Part shown: positions 9,587-18,287 of the stretch, one piece after another
Position numbering within the stretch: position 1 is the first letter of the stretch
Layout: every line of letters starts with the position of its first letter
Source: a bacterium
Lineage (GTDB): Bacteria; Actinomycetota; Acidimicrobiia; Spongiisociales; JAENVV01
Reading direction: 5' to 3'
NCBI GenBank assembly: GCA_024641305.1
Contig: JAHEDI010000015.1
Location: forward strand, 1 to 64,000
Length of the DNA: 64,000 nt
Notes under the pieces: model-generated
What the model saw: the letters and a program-made list of their open reading frames with translations, nothing else
The model's database searches: none
What the model was told of the DNA's origin: nothing
Position numbers and translations under genes: made by a program

Positions 9587-11002
9587 ATGGCAGAAAATGA
9601 CAGATGGGACTCCGAGTTTGATGTGGTTATTGCTGGCGCCGGCGGGGCGGGGCTGGCTGCGGCAATAGAAGCGGCGGAAGCCGGAGCGAGGACCGCCGTC
9701 TTTGAGAAGCAGGGGAAGATTTGGGAGTCTTCCACGGCTATCAATGTAGGCATGGTGGCCTTTGCCGGAACCGACGTGCAGCAGCGGTTGGGCATCGAAG
9801 ACTCCAGCGAGCTGTTGTACCAAGATCTCCTAGCGGTGGGAAATAACAAGAACGACCCCAGCCTGGTGCGGGCCTACGCCGACCACCAGCTGGATACCTA
9901 CGGCTGGCTGAAAGACCTCGGGGTGCGTTGGGCGGAAATTGCAACCGCCGCCGCCGGCATGAGCCGCCCACGCGGGCATTTTTCTGACCCCCTGGACATG
10001 GTCAGGATTCTCAAGCGCCAGGCGGAGCAGCGAGGAGCCACCGTCCTCTTCCACAGTGCCATCACAGAACTCATTACAGATAACCAGCAGCGGGTCATTG
10101 GCGTCCAGATGCGGGACAGAGTGAACGAAACCCGCATCCGGGCACGCCGCGGGGTGGTGCTGGCTACCGGCGGCTTTGCCCATTCCGCTGATCGTCTCGC
10201 CGCTCTTGACCGGCGTTTCGTCGGTTTAGCCGCCACAACCGGACTGGGGCACACCGGCGACCATCTGCGTATGGCAGAGCCGTTGGGCGCCTATTTTTGC
10301 GACATGGAATACGTCAAGCCGAGCTATGAGCTACATGTCACCGGAGATTCCGCCGCCGAGATTTGCCTTGTCTTCTACCTGGGGGCCATCATCGTCAATC
10401 GGCATGGGCGCCGTTTCGTGAACGAGTCCATCCCGTATAAGGACATTGGTATGGCTTCTTTGGACCAGCCGGACGGGGTGGGAGTCATGGTCTTCGACCA
10501 AAAGATATTCGACACGGCGGTGGAGAACACGCGGAAGGCTTCGTCTGTCATTCCCAGCGAGAACGTCGTGTTGGGGCTGGACGCGGCGCGCATCAGACTG
10601 CTGGTGCAGGCAGATACCATCGAGGAACTGGCTGATGGCATCCACGTTCCGCGCCAGGTGCTGAAGGAGACGGTAGGGAGATACAACAACAGCGTGGCCA
10701 GTGGTGCCGACACCGAGTTTGGCCGGAGCCACCTTTCGGCCAGTATCGGCAATCCAGTCAGGATAGAGACGCCGCCCTTCTATGCCTATGAAGCCAAGAG
10801 CCACTTCCTGGCAACGTACGCCGGGTTGGCGGTGGATGCCAGCATGCGCGTCTTAACGGATGCTGGCCATATCCCTGGACTATATGCTGCCGGGGAGGCG
10901 ATTGGTGGGTTCCACGGAGCTAGCTATCACTCCGGAGCTGCGGTCGGGCAGGCGCTCATATTTGGACGCATCGCTGGTAGGAACGCCGCGCAAGGATCTT
11001 GA
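9587..11002 (+). CDS. FAD-dependent oxidoreductase (fumarate reductase / ketosteroid dehydrogenase superfamily)
   Basis: A 471-residue flavoprotein of the FAD_binding_2 family. The N-terminal dinucleotide fold reads VVIAGAGGAGLAAAIEAAEAG with Glu closing the second strand (VFEKQ). The C-terminal FAD-contact segment reads GLYAAGEAIGGFHG followed by GAAVGQALIFGRIAG. There is no signal peptide or haem motif, so it is a soluble, stand-alone flavin subunit. Members reduce or desaturate activated C-C double bonds (fumarate, urocanate, 3-ketosteroids); the substrate is not determinable. Start ATG at 9587 with AGGAGA seven bases before it; a GTG sits three bases upstream. It is followed by a DUF1330 gene and a dead TetR gene in a gene-poor accessory region. 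Confidence 0.85.
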   Translation: MAENDRWDSEFDVVIAGAGGAGLAAAIEAAEAGARTAVFEKQGKIWESSTAINVGMVAFAGTDVQQRLGIEDSSELLYQDLLAVGNNKNDPSLVRAYADHQLDTYGWLKDLGVRWAEIATAAAGMSRPRGHFSDPLDMVRILKRQAEQRGATVLFHSAITELITDNQQRVIGVQMRDRVNETRIRARRGVVLATGGFAHSADRLAALDRRFVGLAATTGLGHTGDHLRMAEPLGAYFCDMEYVKPSYELHVTGDSAAEICLVFYLGAIIVNRHGRRFVNESIPYKDIGMASLDQPDGVGVMVFDQKIFDTAVENTRKASSVIPSENVVLGLDAARIRLLVQADTIEELADGIHVPRQVLKETVGRYNNSVASGADTEFGRSHLSASIGNPVRIETPPFYAYEAKSHFLATYAGLAVDASMRVLTDAGHIPGLYAAGEAIGGFHGASYHSGAAVGQALIFGRIAGRNAAQGS

Positions 11003-11096
11003 GCGCCTCCCATCAGAGGATCGGGCTATCGCAGAGGCGCGTTGGGGTACGAAATGATTGAGGTTACGGTATGGCGCAGATGAGAGAAGGCTGATG

Positions 11097-11387
11097 ATGG
11101 CAAAGACGTACTGGATAGCGTTCTACCACTCCATCAAGGATCAAGACCGGTTCGCCGAATATGCGAAGTTAGCCGGCCCGGCGATGCAGGCGGCTGGGGG
11201 GAAGTTCCTGGCTCGCGGTAACCCGTCGCAGGTCTATGAGGCGGGCCTAAACGAGCGGGTGGTCGTCCTCGAATTTGACAGCCTCGAGCAAGCGATCGCA
11301 GCCCACGACGGGGCGCCCTATCAGGAAGCCCTAGCAGTGCTTGGCGATTCAGTTGAGCGCGAGATCCGGATCACGGAGAGCGTCTAG
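11097..11387 (+). CDS. DUF1330 family protein
   Basis: A 96-residue soluble protein with the small ferredoxin-like fold pattern of DUF1330: the opening strand KTYWIAFYHSI, a helix RFAEYAKLAGPAMQAAGGKFLARG, then VVVLEFDSLEQAIAAHDG and a final strand REIRITES. The family is related to dimeric alpha-beta barrel proteins of unknown or catabolic function. Of the two tandem ATGs at 11094 and 11097, the second has the better spacing to GAAGG. It lies 94 bases after the flavoprotein, so the two may share a transcript. Its stop overlaps the end of the convergent TetR pseudogene. Confidence 0.82.
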   Translation: MAKTYWIAFYHSIKDQDRFAEYAKLAGPAMQAAGGKFLARGNPSQVYEAGLNERVVVLEFDSLEQAIAAHDGAPYQEALAVLGDSVEREIRITESV

Positions 11388-11918
11388 CGGTCCGTGATTG
11401 ATGAGTGGGACCACGCGGAGCCGTAACTCCTCTCGTGCGGGGTTTTCAGCAGAATCGCCACGGCTTCGTCGGGGAAGGGCGTTTCGAACTCGCCGTCAGC
11501 GATCCCTTCGCGAACTACGCTGGCGATGATCGGTGTCAGCAGATTTACGGTGACGATGTGGATCATCAAACGGAAGCCCGCGTTGCCGGCCCCGTGCAGC
11601 TAGGTCACTAACGCAGCGGAGTCGCCGCTGAGGCGTTGCGCAGCGATGATCAACAGAACCCGATCGGAAGCGGGCGTCGTCGTATCCTCTGCGATCGTTG
11701 CCGCTCGGGCCCGTCCCTCATCGGCAATCTTCAGCACCACTGCCTGCAGCACCTCCTCTCTTGATGAGAATGGTGATAGAAGGTGCCCTTGGCGATCCGA
11801 CTACCTCCAGGACGTCGTTGATCGTCGTTGCGTCATACCTTTCGACACGAACAGTTGGATCGCCGCCGCAACGGTCTCTTGGCGTCGCACATCGGGGCCT
11901 TTGCTGATCCGGGTCCAT
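11384..11918 (-). pseudogene. Decayed TetR-family transcriptional regulator
   Basis: Reading the minus strand across three frames rebuilds a TetR regulator: VRRQETVAAAIQLFVSKG, then after a one-base loss YDATTINDVLEVVG, then after another shift AKGTFYHH, then EEVLQAVVLKIADEGRARAA, and finally MIHIVTVNLLTPIIAS. I place frameshifts near 11841, 11797 and 11775, an in-frame TAG at 11600-11602, and a further shift between the ATG at 11918 and the helix-turn-helix. The helix-turn-helix is broken, so the product cannot bind DNA. Intact, it would probably have regulated the adjacent flavoprotein/DUF1330 genes or a lost neighbour. Confidence 0.85.
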
Positions 11919-12114
11919 CGGCGCTCTCTTTCGTTGGCTGAATGATTGGTTGCCCGAAAGACCGACAGTCGGTCGGTCGTCAAGTGGGAATGTGCGTGTC
12001 GAAAATTCCCCGTCTTCGGTCCAACTACGTTGAGCTTGATCTGCATTGGAACCTGACTGGTTCCAATGGCGTCCAATTGGTCGAGCCAGTCAACCCATCG
12101 CCGAGGAGCGAATC

Positions 12115-13044
12115 ATGAAACACAGTGCCGTAGCGGTTTCGTTTTCGATGGCCATGATCATCGGATTGTCCGGCTGTGGGGATGGGGCGCTGCCTGCTTC
12201 AACTCGTTTGGGTGCGGTCGATCCGTCGCCCAATCTCGGTGGTGATCGGCTCCCTGTGCAACAACCAGGCGAGGATTACGGTCATCAGTCGGTCTTGTTG
12301 ACAGGGACGATCGGACTCCAGGACGATGGATGTTGGACCATCGATCTCGGAGATGGGGCCCGATTGGTCGTTCTTCCCCCGGGCTACACCATGGATTCGG
12401 ACAACGGATCGGTGATGGTCGGACCAGACGGCACCGTCGTGGAGAACGCGATGGTCGTCGACGCGGTGGGAGGCGTCGTGCCTGTTTCCCTATTTCCCGG
12501 AGTGCCAGACGGCTACTGGGGTAACTACCTGACGTTCTGCCGTCCGGAGCTCCAAGAGTTCGTGGTTCTCGACACGCTTGGGCCAGCCTTTCTGCCAGAC
12601 GAGTTGAGCAGCGATCAACTCGTGGCGATCCTACGGGACGCCGACCTGTCTCAGGCATGGGGTTGTGGTGTCGGGTTCGCGGTCTCGAGCGAGGATCAGC
12701 ATGTGGCGCTGATGATTCACTTGCGGGATATGTCTGATGACGTTGAAGTTCCGGTCTCTCTTCCCGAAGAGCGATGGGTCGCCGAGGTGGTCATCGGAAA
12801 GCATTTGATGACCCAATGGTGCGACGATGCCATTGAGTCGTGGGAGCCGCAACGGCTGGCGGTTGCCTCGTGGGCCTTGACGGGCGGTGAACTCGCCTTC
12901 ACCCCGCCATCGACTGCCGGGTGCGCCGCCGGTGTGCCGGTGACGGCGACGCTCACCGGCATTCGTGTACAAACGTCAACGGGCGAGGTCGAACTCAACG
13001 ATCTCAACCTGGTAAACGACGCCTACGGTTGCTTCGCTGGCTGA
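12115..13044 (+). CDS. Hypothetical secreted lipoprotein
   Basis: A 309-residue protein with a lipoprotein signal: a short charged start, a hydrophobic core and lipobox LSGC with Cys21 as the lipidation site. The mature part is acidic and rich in Gly, Val and Asp, with regions such as LDDGARLVVLPPGY-like beta strands and several Cys residues, suggesting an extracytoplasmic beta fold. I do not recognise a family. Start ATG is preceded by GAGGAG with six bases spacing; an in-frame ATG 69 bases upstream lacks this. It stands alone between the accessory region and the nfnAB pair. Confidence 0.75.
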   Translation: MKHSAVAVSFSMAMIIGLSGCGDGALPASTRLGAVDPSPNLGGDRLPVQQPGEDYGHQSVLLTGTIGLQDDGCWTIDLGDGARLVVLPPGYTMDSDNGSVMVGPDGTVVENAMVVDAVGGVVPVSLFPGVPDGYWGNYLTFCRPELQEFVVLDTLGPAFLPDELSSDQLVAILRDADLSQAWGCGVGFAVSSEDQHVALMIHLRDMSDDVEVPVSLPEERWVAEVVIGKHLMTQWCDDAIESWEPQRLAVASWALTGGELAFTPPSTAGCAAGVPVTATLTGIRVQTSTGEVELNDLNLVNDAYGCFAG

Positions 13045-13184
13045 GGTCCTGCGTCTGAGGGCCGGGTTATCGCAGGAGCCACAGAAAGTGCTTTCAGATC
13101 TAGGGGTGGGGTAGTTGTTCCCTGAGCATAAGGTTTCAAGTAGGTCCAGACTGGTCGAGGAAGAACTCTCGATGAGGGGTATAC

Positions 13185-14054
13185 ATGTTCAATATCCTGG
13201 AGGCGAGGGATCTGGCGCCGGGGGTCCGGTATGTCCGGGTCGAGGCCCCGAAGATCGCCCGTCGCCGCAAGGCCGGTCAATTCGTCATCATTCGCGCTAC
13301 CTCCGATGGCGAACGAATCCCCCTGACCATCGCCGATTCGAACGCCGAAGAGGGGTGGATCGCCTTGATCGTGCAGGGAGTCGGAAAGGCGACCAAGACC
13401 CTCAATCGCTTGGGAGCGGGCGACGCTATACCGGACGTCGCCGGGCCACTCGGGATGCCTTCACGAATCGAGCGGTTCGGGACCGTGGTATCGATCGGTG
13501 GCGGGGTCGGAACCGCCATTGCCTATCCGTCTGCGGTGGCTCTCAAGGAAGCCGGCAACCAGGTGATTTCTATCATTGGTGGTCGTGATAGCTCTTATGT
13601 CCTGCTTGAGGAAGAGATGCGAGCCGTGTGCGATGAGGTCTATCCCACCACCGATGACGGCTCGTACGGCTATCACGGTTTCGTCACCGACAAGCTCACG
13701 GACCTCATCGAAGAAGGTCGACACCTCGACTTCGTGCTGGCGATCGGTCCGATTCCGATGATGAAAGCAGTGGCGGAAGTGACCCGTCCTCATAGCATTG
13801 AAACGGTGGTGAGCCTCAACCCCATTATGGTGGACGGAACCGGGATGTGCGGTGGATGTCGGGTAGCGGTCGGGGGAGAGACCAAATTTGCCTGCGTCGA
13901 CGGCCCGGAATTCGACGCTCACCTGGTCGATTTCGAGCTGCTTGCCATGCGTAACCGCGCCTATGCAGGTTTTGAGAACACGCGCCTCGACGAGATGGAC
14001 CAGGAATGTGACCGACCGCAGCTTTTGCCGGTTGTGCCCGGGGGCAGCGCATGA
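13185..14054 (+). CDS. nfnA: Ferredoxin-NADP reductase-like subunit (NfnA / SudB type)
   Basis: A 289-residue flavoprotein subunit of the dihydroorotate-dehydrogenase electron-transfer class. An N-terminal FAD-binding barrel carries RKAGQFVIIR and GERIPLTIAD. A nucleotide-binding domain follows with SIGGGVGTAIAYP. A C-terminal [2Fe-2S] site reads MCGGCRVAVGG...FACVDGPEFDAH. With the next gene it forms the NADH-dependent reduced-ferredoxin:NADP oxidoreductase (Nfn) or sulfide dehydrogenase type complex, a cytoplasmic enzyme balancing NADH, NADPH and ferredoxin. The ATG follows GAGGGG. The four-base overlap with the large subunit gene indicates coupled translation. Confidence 0.9.
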   Translation: MFNILEARDLAPGVRYVRVEAPKIARRRKAGQFVIIRATSDGERIPLTIADSNAEEGWIALIVQGVGKATKTLNRLGAGDAIPDVAGPLGMPSRIERFGTVVSIGGGVGTAIAYPSAVALKEAGNQVISIIGGRDSSYVLLEEEMRAVCDEVYPTTDDGSYGYHGFVTDKLTDLIEEGRHLDFVLAIGPIPMMKAVAEVTRPHSIETVVSLNPIMVDGTGMCGGCRVAVGGETKFACVDGPEFDAHLVDFELLAMRNRAYAGFENTRLDEMDQECDRPQLLPVVPGGSA

Positions 14055-15505
14055 CCGAATTTACCCTCAAAGACCGCATGGCGATGGCTCGTCAGAAGAT
14101 GCCAGAGCAAGAACCCGTCGAACGCAGGGGAAACTTCACTGAAGTCAACCTCGGGTTCACTGCCGAATTGGCCGTGGCCGAGGCACAACGGTGCCTCATG
14201 TGCCGTCGGCCGGTCTGCATCGAGGGGTGTCCGGTAGGAGTGCAGATCAGAGATTTCATCGGTCTTGTCGCCGAAGGTGACTTCGATGGGGCCGCCAAGG
14301 TGATCAAGCTGGACAACTCGTTGCCTGCTGTATGTGGGCGGGTGTGCCCACAAGAGGATCAATGTGAGGGAGCCTGTGTACTTGGGCGCAAGGACAAACC
14401 GATCGCCATCGGGGCGCTGGAAAGGTTCGTGGCCGATTACGAACGGCTCAATGGCATCGCAACCGCAGACGCTCCACCCGTTTCGACCGGCAAGTCGGTC
14501 GCCATCGTCGGCAGCGGTCCCGCTGGATTGGCATGTGCGACCGACTTGGCGAGACTCGGCCATGATGTGACTGTTTTCGAGGCACTCCACGTCCTCGGGG
14601 GCGTCCTTAGCTACGGAATTCCCGAATTCCGGCTTCCGAAAGAAATAGTGCAGGCTGAGATTATCCAGCTCGAAAAGCTGGGCGTTACCTTCACCACCAA
14701 CGCGGTGATTGGCATGATCGATACCCTCGATGACCTACTTGGCGAAGAAGGCTTCGATGCCATATTCGTCGGTGTGGGTGCCGGATTACCTCGCTTTCCG
14801 GCCATACCCGGCGAGAACCTGGTCGGGGTCTACTCGGCAAACGAATTCCTGACCAGGGTCAACCTCATGAAGGCCTACAAACCGGATGCCGAAACTCCGG
14901 TCTACGACGTAACGGGCAAGACGGTTGCCGTGTTTGGCGGGGGCAACACCGCAATGGATGCGGTCCGTACCGCTGTGCGACTCGGGGCGGCCAAGGCGTC
15001 GATCGTGTATCGCCGTTCCGAGGCGGAAATGCCTGCCCGCAATGAAGAAATCGTGCATGCCAAACACGAAGGTGTCGAGTTTCGAATGCTTGCCAACCCG
15101 GTGGAGTTCCTCGGAAACGAGGAAGGCGTTCTCACGGCGATGCGTCTGCAGGAAATGGAATTGGGCGAACCCGACCAGAGTGGACGTCAGAGTCCGGTGC
15201 CAATCACAGGAAGCGAATGGGTCGAAGACGTCGACATGGTGGTGGTGGCGATTGGGAACAGTCCCAACCCGCTGTTGCAGAAAACCACCCCCGATCTCGA
15301 ACAGACCAGGCGGGGCACACTCGTCGCAGATGGAGTGACCGGGCGCACCTCGAAGCACGGCGTGTTCGCCGGTGGCGACATCGTGACTGGCGGGGCCACG
15401 GTTATCCTGGCGATGGGTGCCGGCAGGCGGGCTGCAGTGTCGATCAATGACTACCTCAATACGGGTGAATGGGAAATCGAACCCGAGGCGCCTCTGGTCG
15501 GCTGA
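14051..15505 (+). CDS. nfnB: NADPH-dependent oxidoreductase, glutamate synthase small-subunit type (NfnB / SudA)
   Basis: A 484-residue iron-sulfur flavoprotein. The N-terminal region has two four-cysteine motifs for [4Fe-4S] clusters (CLMCRRPVCIEGCPV and CGRVCPQEDQCEGACV). An FAD site (VAIVGSGPAGLACATDLARLG) and a second dinucleotide fold for NADPH (TVAVFGGGNTAMDAVRTAVRLG) follow. In Nfn-type enzymes this subunit handles NADPH and ferredoxin while NfnA handles NADH. The gene is named gltA/gltD-like in many genomes, but no large glutamate synthase subunit is nearby, so the transhydrogenase assignment is favoured by the nfnA neighbour. Confidence 0.92.
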   Translation: MTEFTLKDRMAMARQKMPEQEPVERRGNFTEVNLGFTAELAVAEAQRCLMCRRPVCIEGCPVGVQIRDFIGLVAEGDFDGAAKVIKLDNSLPAVCGRVCPQEDQCEGACVLGRKDKPIAIGALERFVADYERLNGIATADAPPVSTGKSVAIVGSGPAGLACATDLARLGHDVTVFEALHVLGGVLSYGIPEFRLPKEIVQAEIIQLEKLGVTFTTNAVIGMIDTLDDLLGEEGFDAIFVGVGAGLPRFPAIPGENLVGVYSANEFLTRVNLMKAYKPDAETPVYDVTGKTVAVFGGGNTAMDAVRTAVRLGAAKASIVYRRSEAEMPARNEEIVHAKHEGVEFRMLANPVEFLGNEEGVLTAMRLQEMELGEPDQSGRQSPVPITGSEWVEDVDMVVVAIGNSPNPLLQKTTPDLEQTRRGTLVADGVTGRTSKHGVFAGGDIVTGGATVILAMGAGRRAAVSINDYLNTGEWEIEPEAPLVG

Positions 15506-15663
15506 GGGTCTGCGGCTCCGAAATGTTGGGGTAGGTTGATGAAGATCAACGTGCCGGGCGACGACGACAACAACCATGCCAGCTTTCGACTTTGAGGATT
15601 GGCCGGGCCGACCGGTCGGCGAAAACTTGCGCAGTCCGTCCTGAGGCCGCCGGGTATCCCTAG

Positions 15664-15804
15664 GTGCCGTCGGAGTGGAGTGTCGACGGTCGCGATCTGT
15701 ACAATCCGTTTCCCGGATACACGTCCCGATGGTATGAGTTGTACGGCCATTGGGCGCTGGGAAGGGTTGGTAACTGGCTATTGCTGAGCGGAGAGACGGA
15801 CTGA
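15664..15804 (+). CDS. Candidate 46-residue small protein
   Basis: A GTG-initiated open frame directly after an in-frame TAG, ending four bases before the next gene. Its translation is strongly protein-like, rich in Trp and Tyr: it includes DGRDLYNPFPGYTSRWYELY and GHWALGRVGNWLLL. There is no clear ribosome-binding site. It could be a real small protein coupled to the flavoprotein gene, or the surviving 3' end of a larger gene, since a second protein-like fragment (MPAFDFEDWPGRPVGENL, from 15576) lies upstream in another frame. Family unknown. Confidence 0.4.
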   Translation: MPSEWSVDGRDLYNPFPGYTSRWYELYGHWALGRVGNWLLLSGETD

Positions 15805-15808
15805 CGCG

Positions 15809-16957
15809 TTGGTCACTTCCCATGAAACGGTCATCGTTGGAGGCGGAATCGCCGGGCTCGCTTGCGCCCGCCGGCTTCACGATCGACACCATCCTTTCCT
15901 TTTGATCACCGAGTCCGTCGGGGGCCGAATCCGCCGGTCGACTGACGGTACGGCGAATCTTGGGGCTTATTACGTGCGGGCGGATTACACCCACGTCAAC
16001 CAGTTTGTCGATCGGGGCCGTCGTATCAGGAGGCGGGACATTTTGCGGGGGGTCGGCACAGGATCGTTTAGTCGGACCGACCTGCCGCTCGTCATGCATA
16101 TACCGGAGACAGTCCGGTTTCTTAGGCTCATGAGCGAGTTTCGGCGCCACTATTCCTCATTCCAGCGGGACTGCGAGCACACGTCACAGCAAGTCGTTAT
16201 CGAAGCGAGTTCCTATTTGCGAGACCTGTACCGCGAACCAGCTAGTGAATTCATCGCCCGACATGGGATCAAAACCATTGCCAGGACCTACCTTGCTCCG
16301 GCAATACATGGAACCGGGTTCACCGGCGTTGATGGTTTGACGGCCTTTTCGCTTCTGGTCGCGGTTCTTCCGACCGTTATCCCGATGTTTGAGTACACAT
16401 TCCGCCCCGACGTTCTGATGGACGGTTTCGAGAGGCATATGTCGGTTGATTCGGTCACGAGCATCGCACGGACGAACGACGGCTACTCGATCCAGACTCG
16501 AAGTGGCGCCATCCACGCGGCTCGCAATGTGGTGGTCGCCACTCCCACGGGAGTTTCGGTGAAGTTGCTCGATCTCGGACCGGTCAAGCAGCCGATTTCA
16601 GCCCACATGTTCCTTGTGAGAGGCACCTTGCTTCCACCGTGGGCAAAGACACTCGTCACACTCTTCCCACCAGGTGAAACCACTTTCGGCATTGCCAGGC
16701 AGGTTGACGGTTCAACGGTGTTCTGCTCGGCATCCGAGAACCCTGACTTTGGCAAGTACTTCGCGGTGTGGACCGTGGTCGAGCATATGGCGTGGGCTCC
16801 GGCGTTCCACCTGGTAGGCGATGCGCTCCTCACCTGCGAACAAGGACCAGGCCTCTTCGTGGTCGGAGATCACAATGTTTGTACCCTGGAGGATGCATAT
16901 ATAACTGGACTGTATGCCGCCAACCGGATTCTTGACCGGCGCGTCGGTGCTCCGTGA
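15809..16957 (+). CDS. FAD-dependent amine oxidase / protoporphyrinogen oxidase-like protein
   Basis: A 382-residue flavoprotein. The N-terminal FAD fold is TVIVGGGIAGLACARRL, followed by the arginine-rich VGGRIRR motif of the amine-oxidase family (GG-R-R). The C-terminal FAD segment is GLFVVGDHNVCTLEDAYITGLYAANRI. The middle substrate domain is divergent, so the substrate is unknown; related proteins act on polyenes, amines or porphyrinogens. The only usable start after the upstream in-frame stop is TTG at 15809, with GGAGAG 13 bases upstream, a weak arrangement. It ends convergently 65 bases from the MFS gene. Confidence 0.78.
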   Translation: MVTSHETVIVGGGIAGLACARRLHDRHHPFLLITESVGGRIRRSTDGTANLGAYYVRADYTHVNQFVDRGRRIRRRDILRGVGTGSFSRTDLPLVMHIPETVRFLRLMSEFRRHYSSFQRDCEHTSQQVVIEASSYLRDLYREPASEFIARHGIKTIARTYLAPAIHGTGFTGVDGLTAFSLLVAVLPTVIPMFEYTFRPDVLMDGFERHMSVDSVTSIARTNDGYSIQTRSGAIHAARNVVVATPTGVSVKLLDLGPVKQPISAHMFLVRGTLLPPWAKTLVTLFPPGETTFGIARQVDGSTVFCSASENPDFGKYFAVWTVVEHMAWAPAFHLVGDALLTCEQGPGLFVVGDHNVCTLEDAYITGLYAANRILDRRVGAP

Positions 16958-17021
16958 TCAGCACGGGCTCGTTCTTGGTTGGGGTCTGGACCGGAGGCAC
17001 CAGTATTCAAGGGTGTGTGTC

Positions 17022-18287
17022 CTAGGTACCAAGCTTGGCAGTCGGTCCTTCGGACCTGGCGGTATGGTCCTGGGTGGAAACCATTGCCGCCAGGCGGGGG
17101 TAGGCGAGAGCTGCTGCCAGAATTGTCGCAAGTCCGCCCAGTCCCAGACCGTATCGTGGTCCGATGTGTTCGCCGATCCACCCGATAATTGGCCCGCCGA
17201 TCGGGGTGGAGCCGAGGAACGCCATGGCCCAAAGACCCATGACACGCCCTCGCATGTTTGGCTCGGAGGCGAGTTGCAGAGTGGCGTTACCCAACGCCAG
17301 AAATCCGATGCTGGTTGCGCCAAGTACCGCCATGGCTACGAATGTGATCGCCAGAGTCGGCGCGAAAGATGTGAGAAGTTGGGTAACTCCGAAAAGGGCG
17401 GCCGTTCGGGAAAGTGCAACGGCTGGGCGTGTTCTGCGAGAAGCTGTCACGAGACCACCGACGACGGCACCGCCGCCCATGCAGGCGGTCATTGTCGCGT
17501 AGGTTCCTGCGTCGCCGCCGAACGTGAATTTGGCAAGGAGCGGCAGGATGACCTGGAACTCGTAGGCGAACATGCCGATGACGGCCATCATGACGAGCGG
17601 CGTCAATACGGCTGGCGTCGACCTTACATAGCGGAGGCCTTCTCGTAGCTGTCCCGCCCGTCGGCCCTGTGGTTCGATTGTGTGTAGTTCACTGGTGCGC
17701 ATGATGAGCAGAGCGACGATGACCGCAAAATAGGTGCTGGCATTGACCAGGAAACATGGACCGAGGCCGACGGTCACGATGAGAACGCCGGCTGCGGCCG
17801 GACCGAGCACCCTGGCCAGATTCACCAGGACCGAGTTCAGGCTTACTGCGCTCGTGAGGTGATCGCGATCTACCATTTCAAGGACGAAGGTTTGCCTCGT
17901 CGGGTTGTCGACGCTGGCTACAAGACCCAGTGATCCCGCCAGGACATACACCATCCAGAGTTCTACAAGATCGGAGACAACGAGTAGCCCGAGTGCAGTA
18001 GCGAGTACTGCCGCGGCGATCTGAGTGATGAAGAGCAGCTGACGCTTGTCAAAGCGATCTGCCACAACGCCACCCAGAGGGGCCAGCAGAAGCATTGGTA
18101 GGAACTGCACCGCGGTGACCAGTCCCACCGCGGTTCCGCTGCCCGTTAGTTCAAGAACCAGCCACGACTGGGCGATTCGTTGCATCCAGGTACCTGACAC
18201 CGACAGTGTTTGGCCGATGAAGTACAAACGGAAGTTTCTAATGGTCAAAGCCGAGAACGCTCGGTTGACCCATGGGGGACGGTTCAT
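17022..18287 (-). CDS. MFS transporter (efflux)
   Basis: A 421-residue major facilitator protein with 12 predicted membrane segments. The first loop carries GGVVADRFDKRQ, the canonical motif A between helices 2 and 3. The opening (FSALTIRNFRLYFIGQTLS) and the overall pattern match the MFS_3 / enterobactin-exporter-like drug efflux branch. It overlaps the MarR gene by four bases and is thus co-transcribed and coupled with its presumed repressor. Typical role: proton-driven export of small toxic molecules. Confidence 0.9.
   Translation of the reverse strand: MNRPPWVNRAFSALTIRNFRLYFIGQTLSVSGTWMQRIAQSWLVLELTGSGTAVGLVTAVQFLPMLLLAPLGGVVADRFDKRQLLFITQIAAAVLATALGLLVVSDLVELWMVYVLAGSLGLVASVDNPTRQTFVLEMVDRDHLTSAVSLNSVLVNLARVLGPAAAGVLIVTVGLGPCFLVNASTYFAVIVALLIMRTSELHTIEPQGRRAGQLREGLRYVRSTPAVLTPLVMMAVIGMFAYEFQVILPLLAKFTFGGDAGTYATMTACMGGGAVVGGLVTASRRTRPAVALSRTAALFGVTQLLTSFAPTLAITFVAMAVLGATSIGFLALGNATLQLASEPNMRGRVMGLWAMAFLGSTPIGGPIIGWIGEHIGPRYGLGLGGLATILAAALAYPRLAAMVSTQDHTARSEGPTAKLGT

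Noticed and set aside
14786-16150. A 454-codon open frame on the minus strand
   Set aside because: It runs antisense through nfnB and the next gene, is Arg/Pro/His-rich as expected for a shadow frame in GC-rich DNA, and has no ribosome-binding site or recognisable motif.
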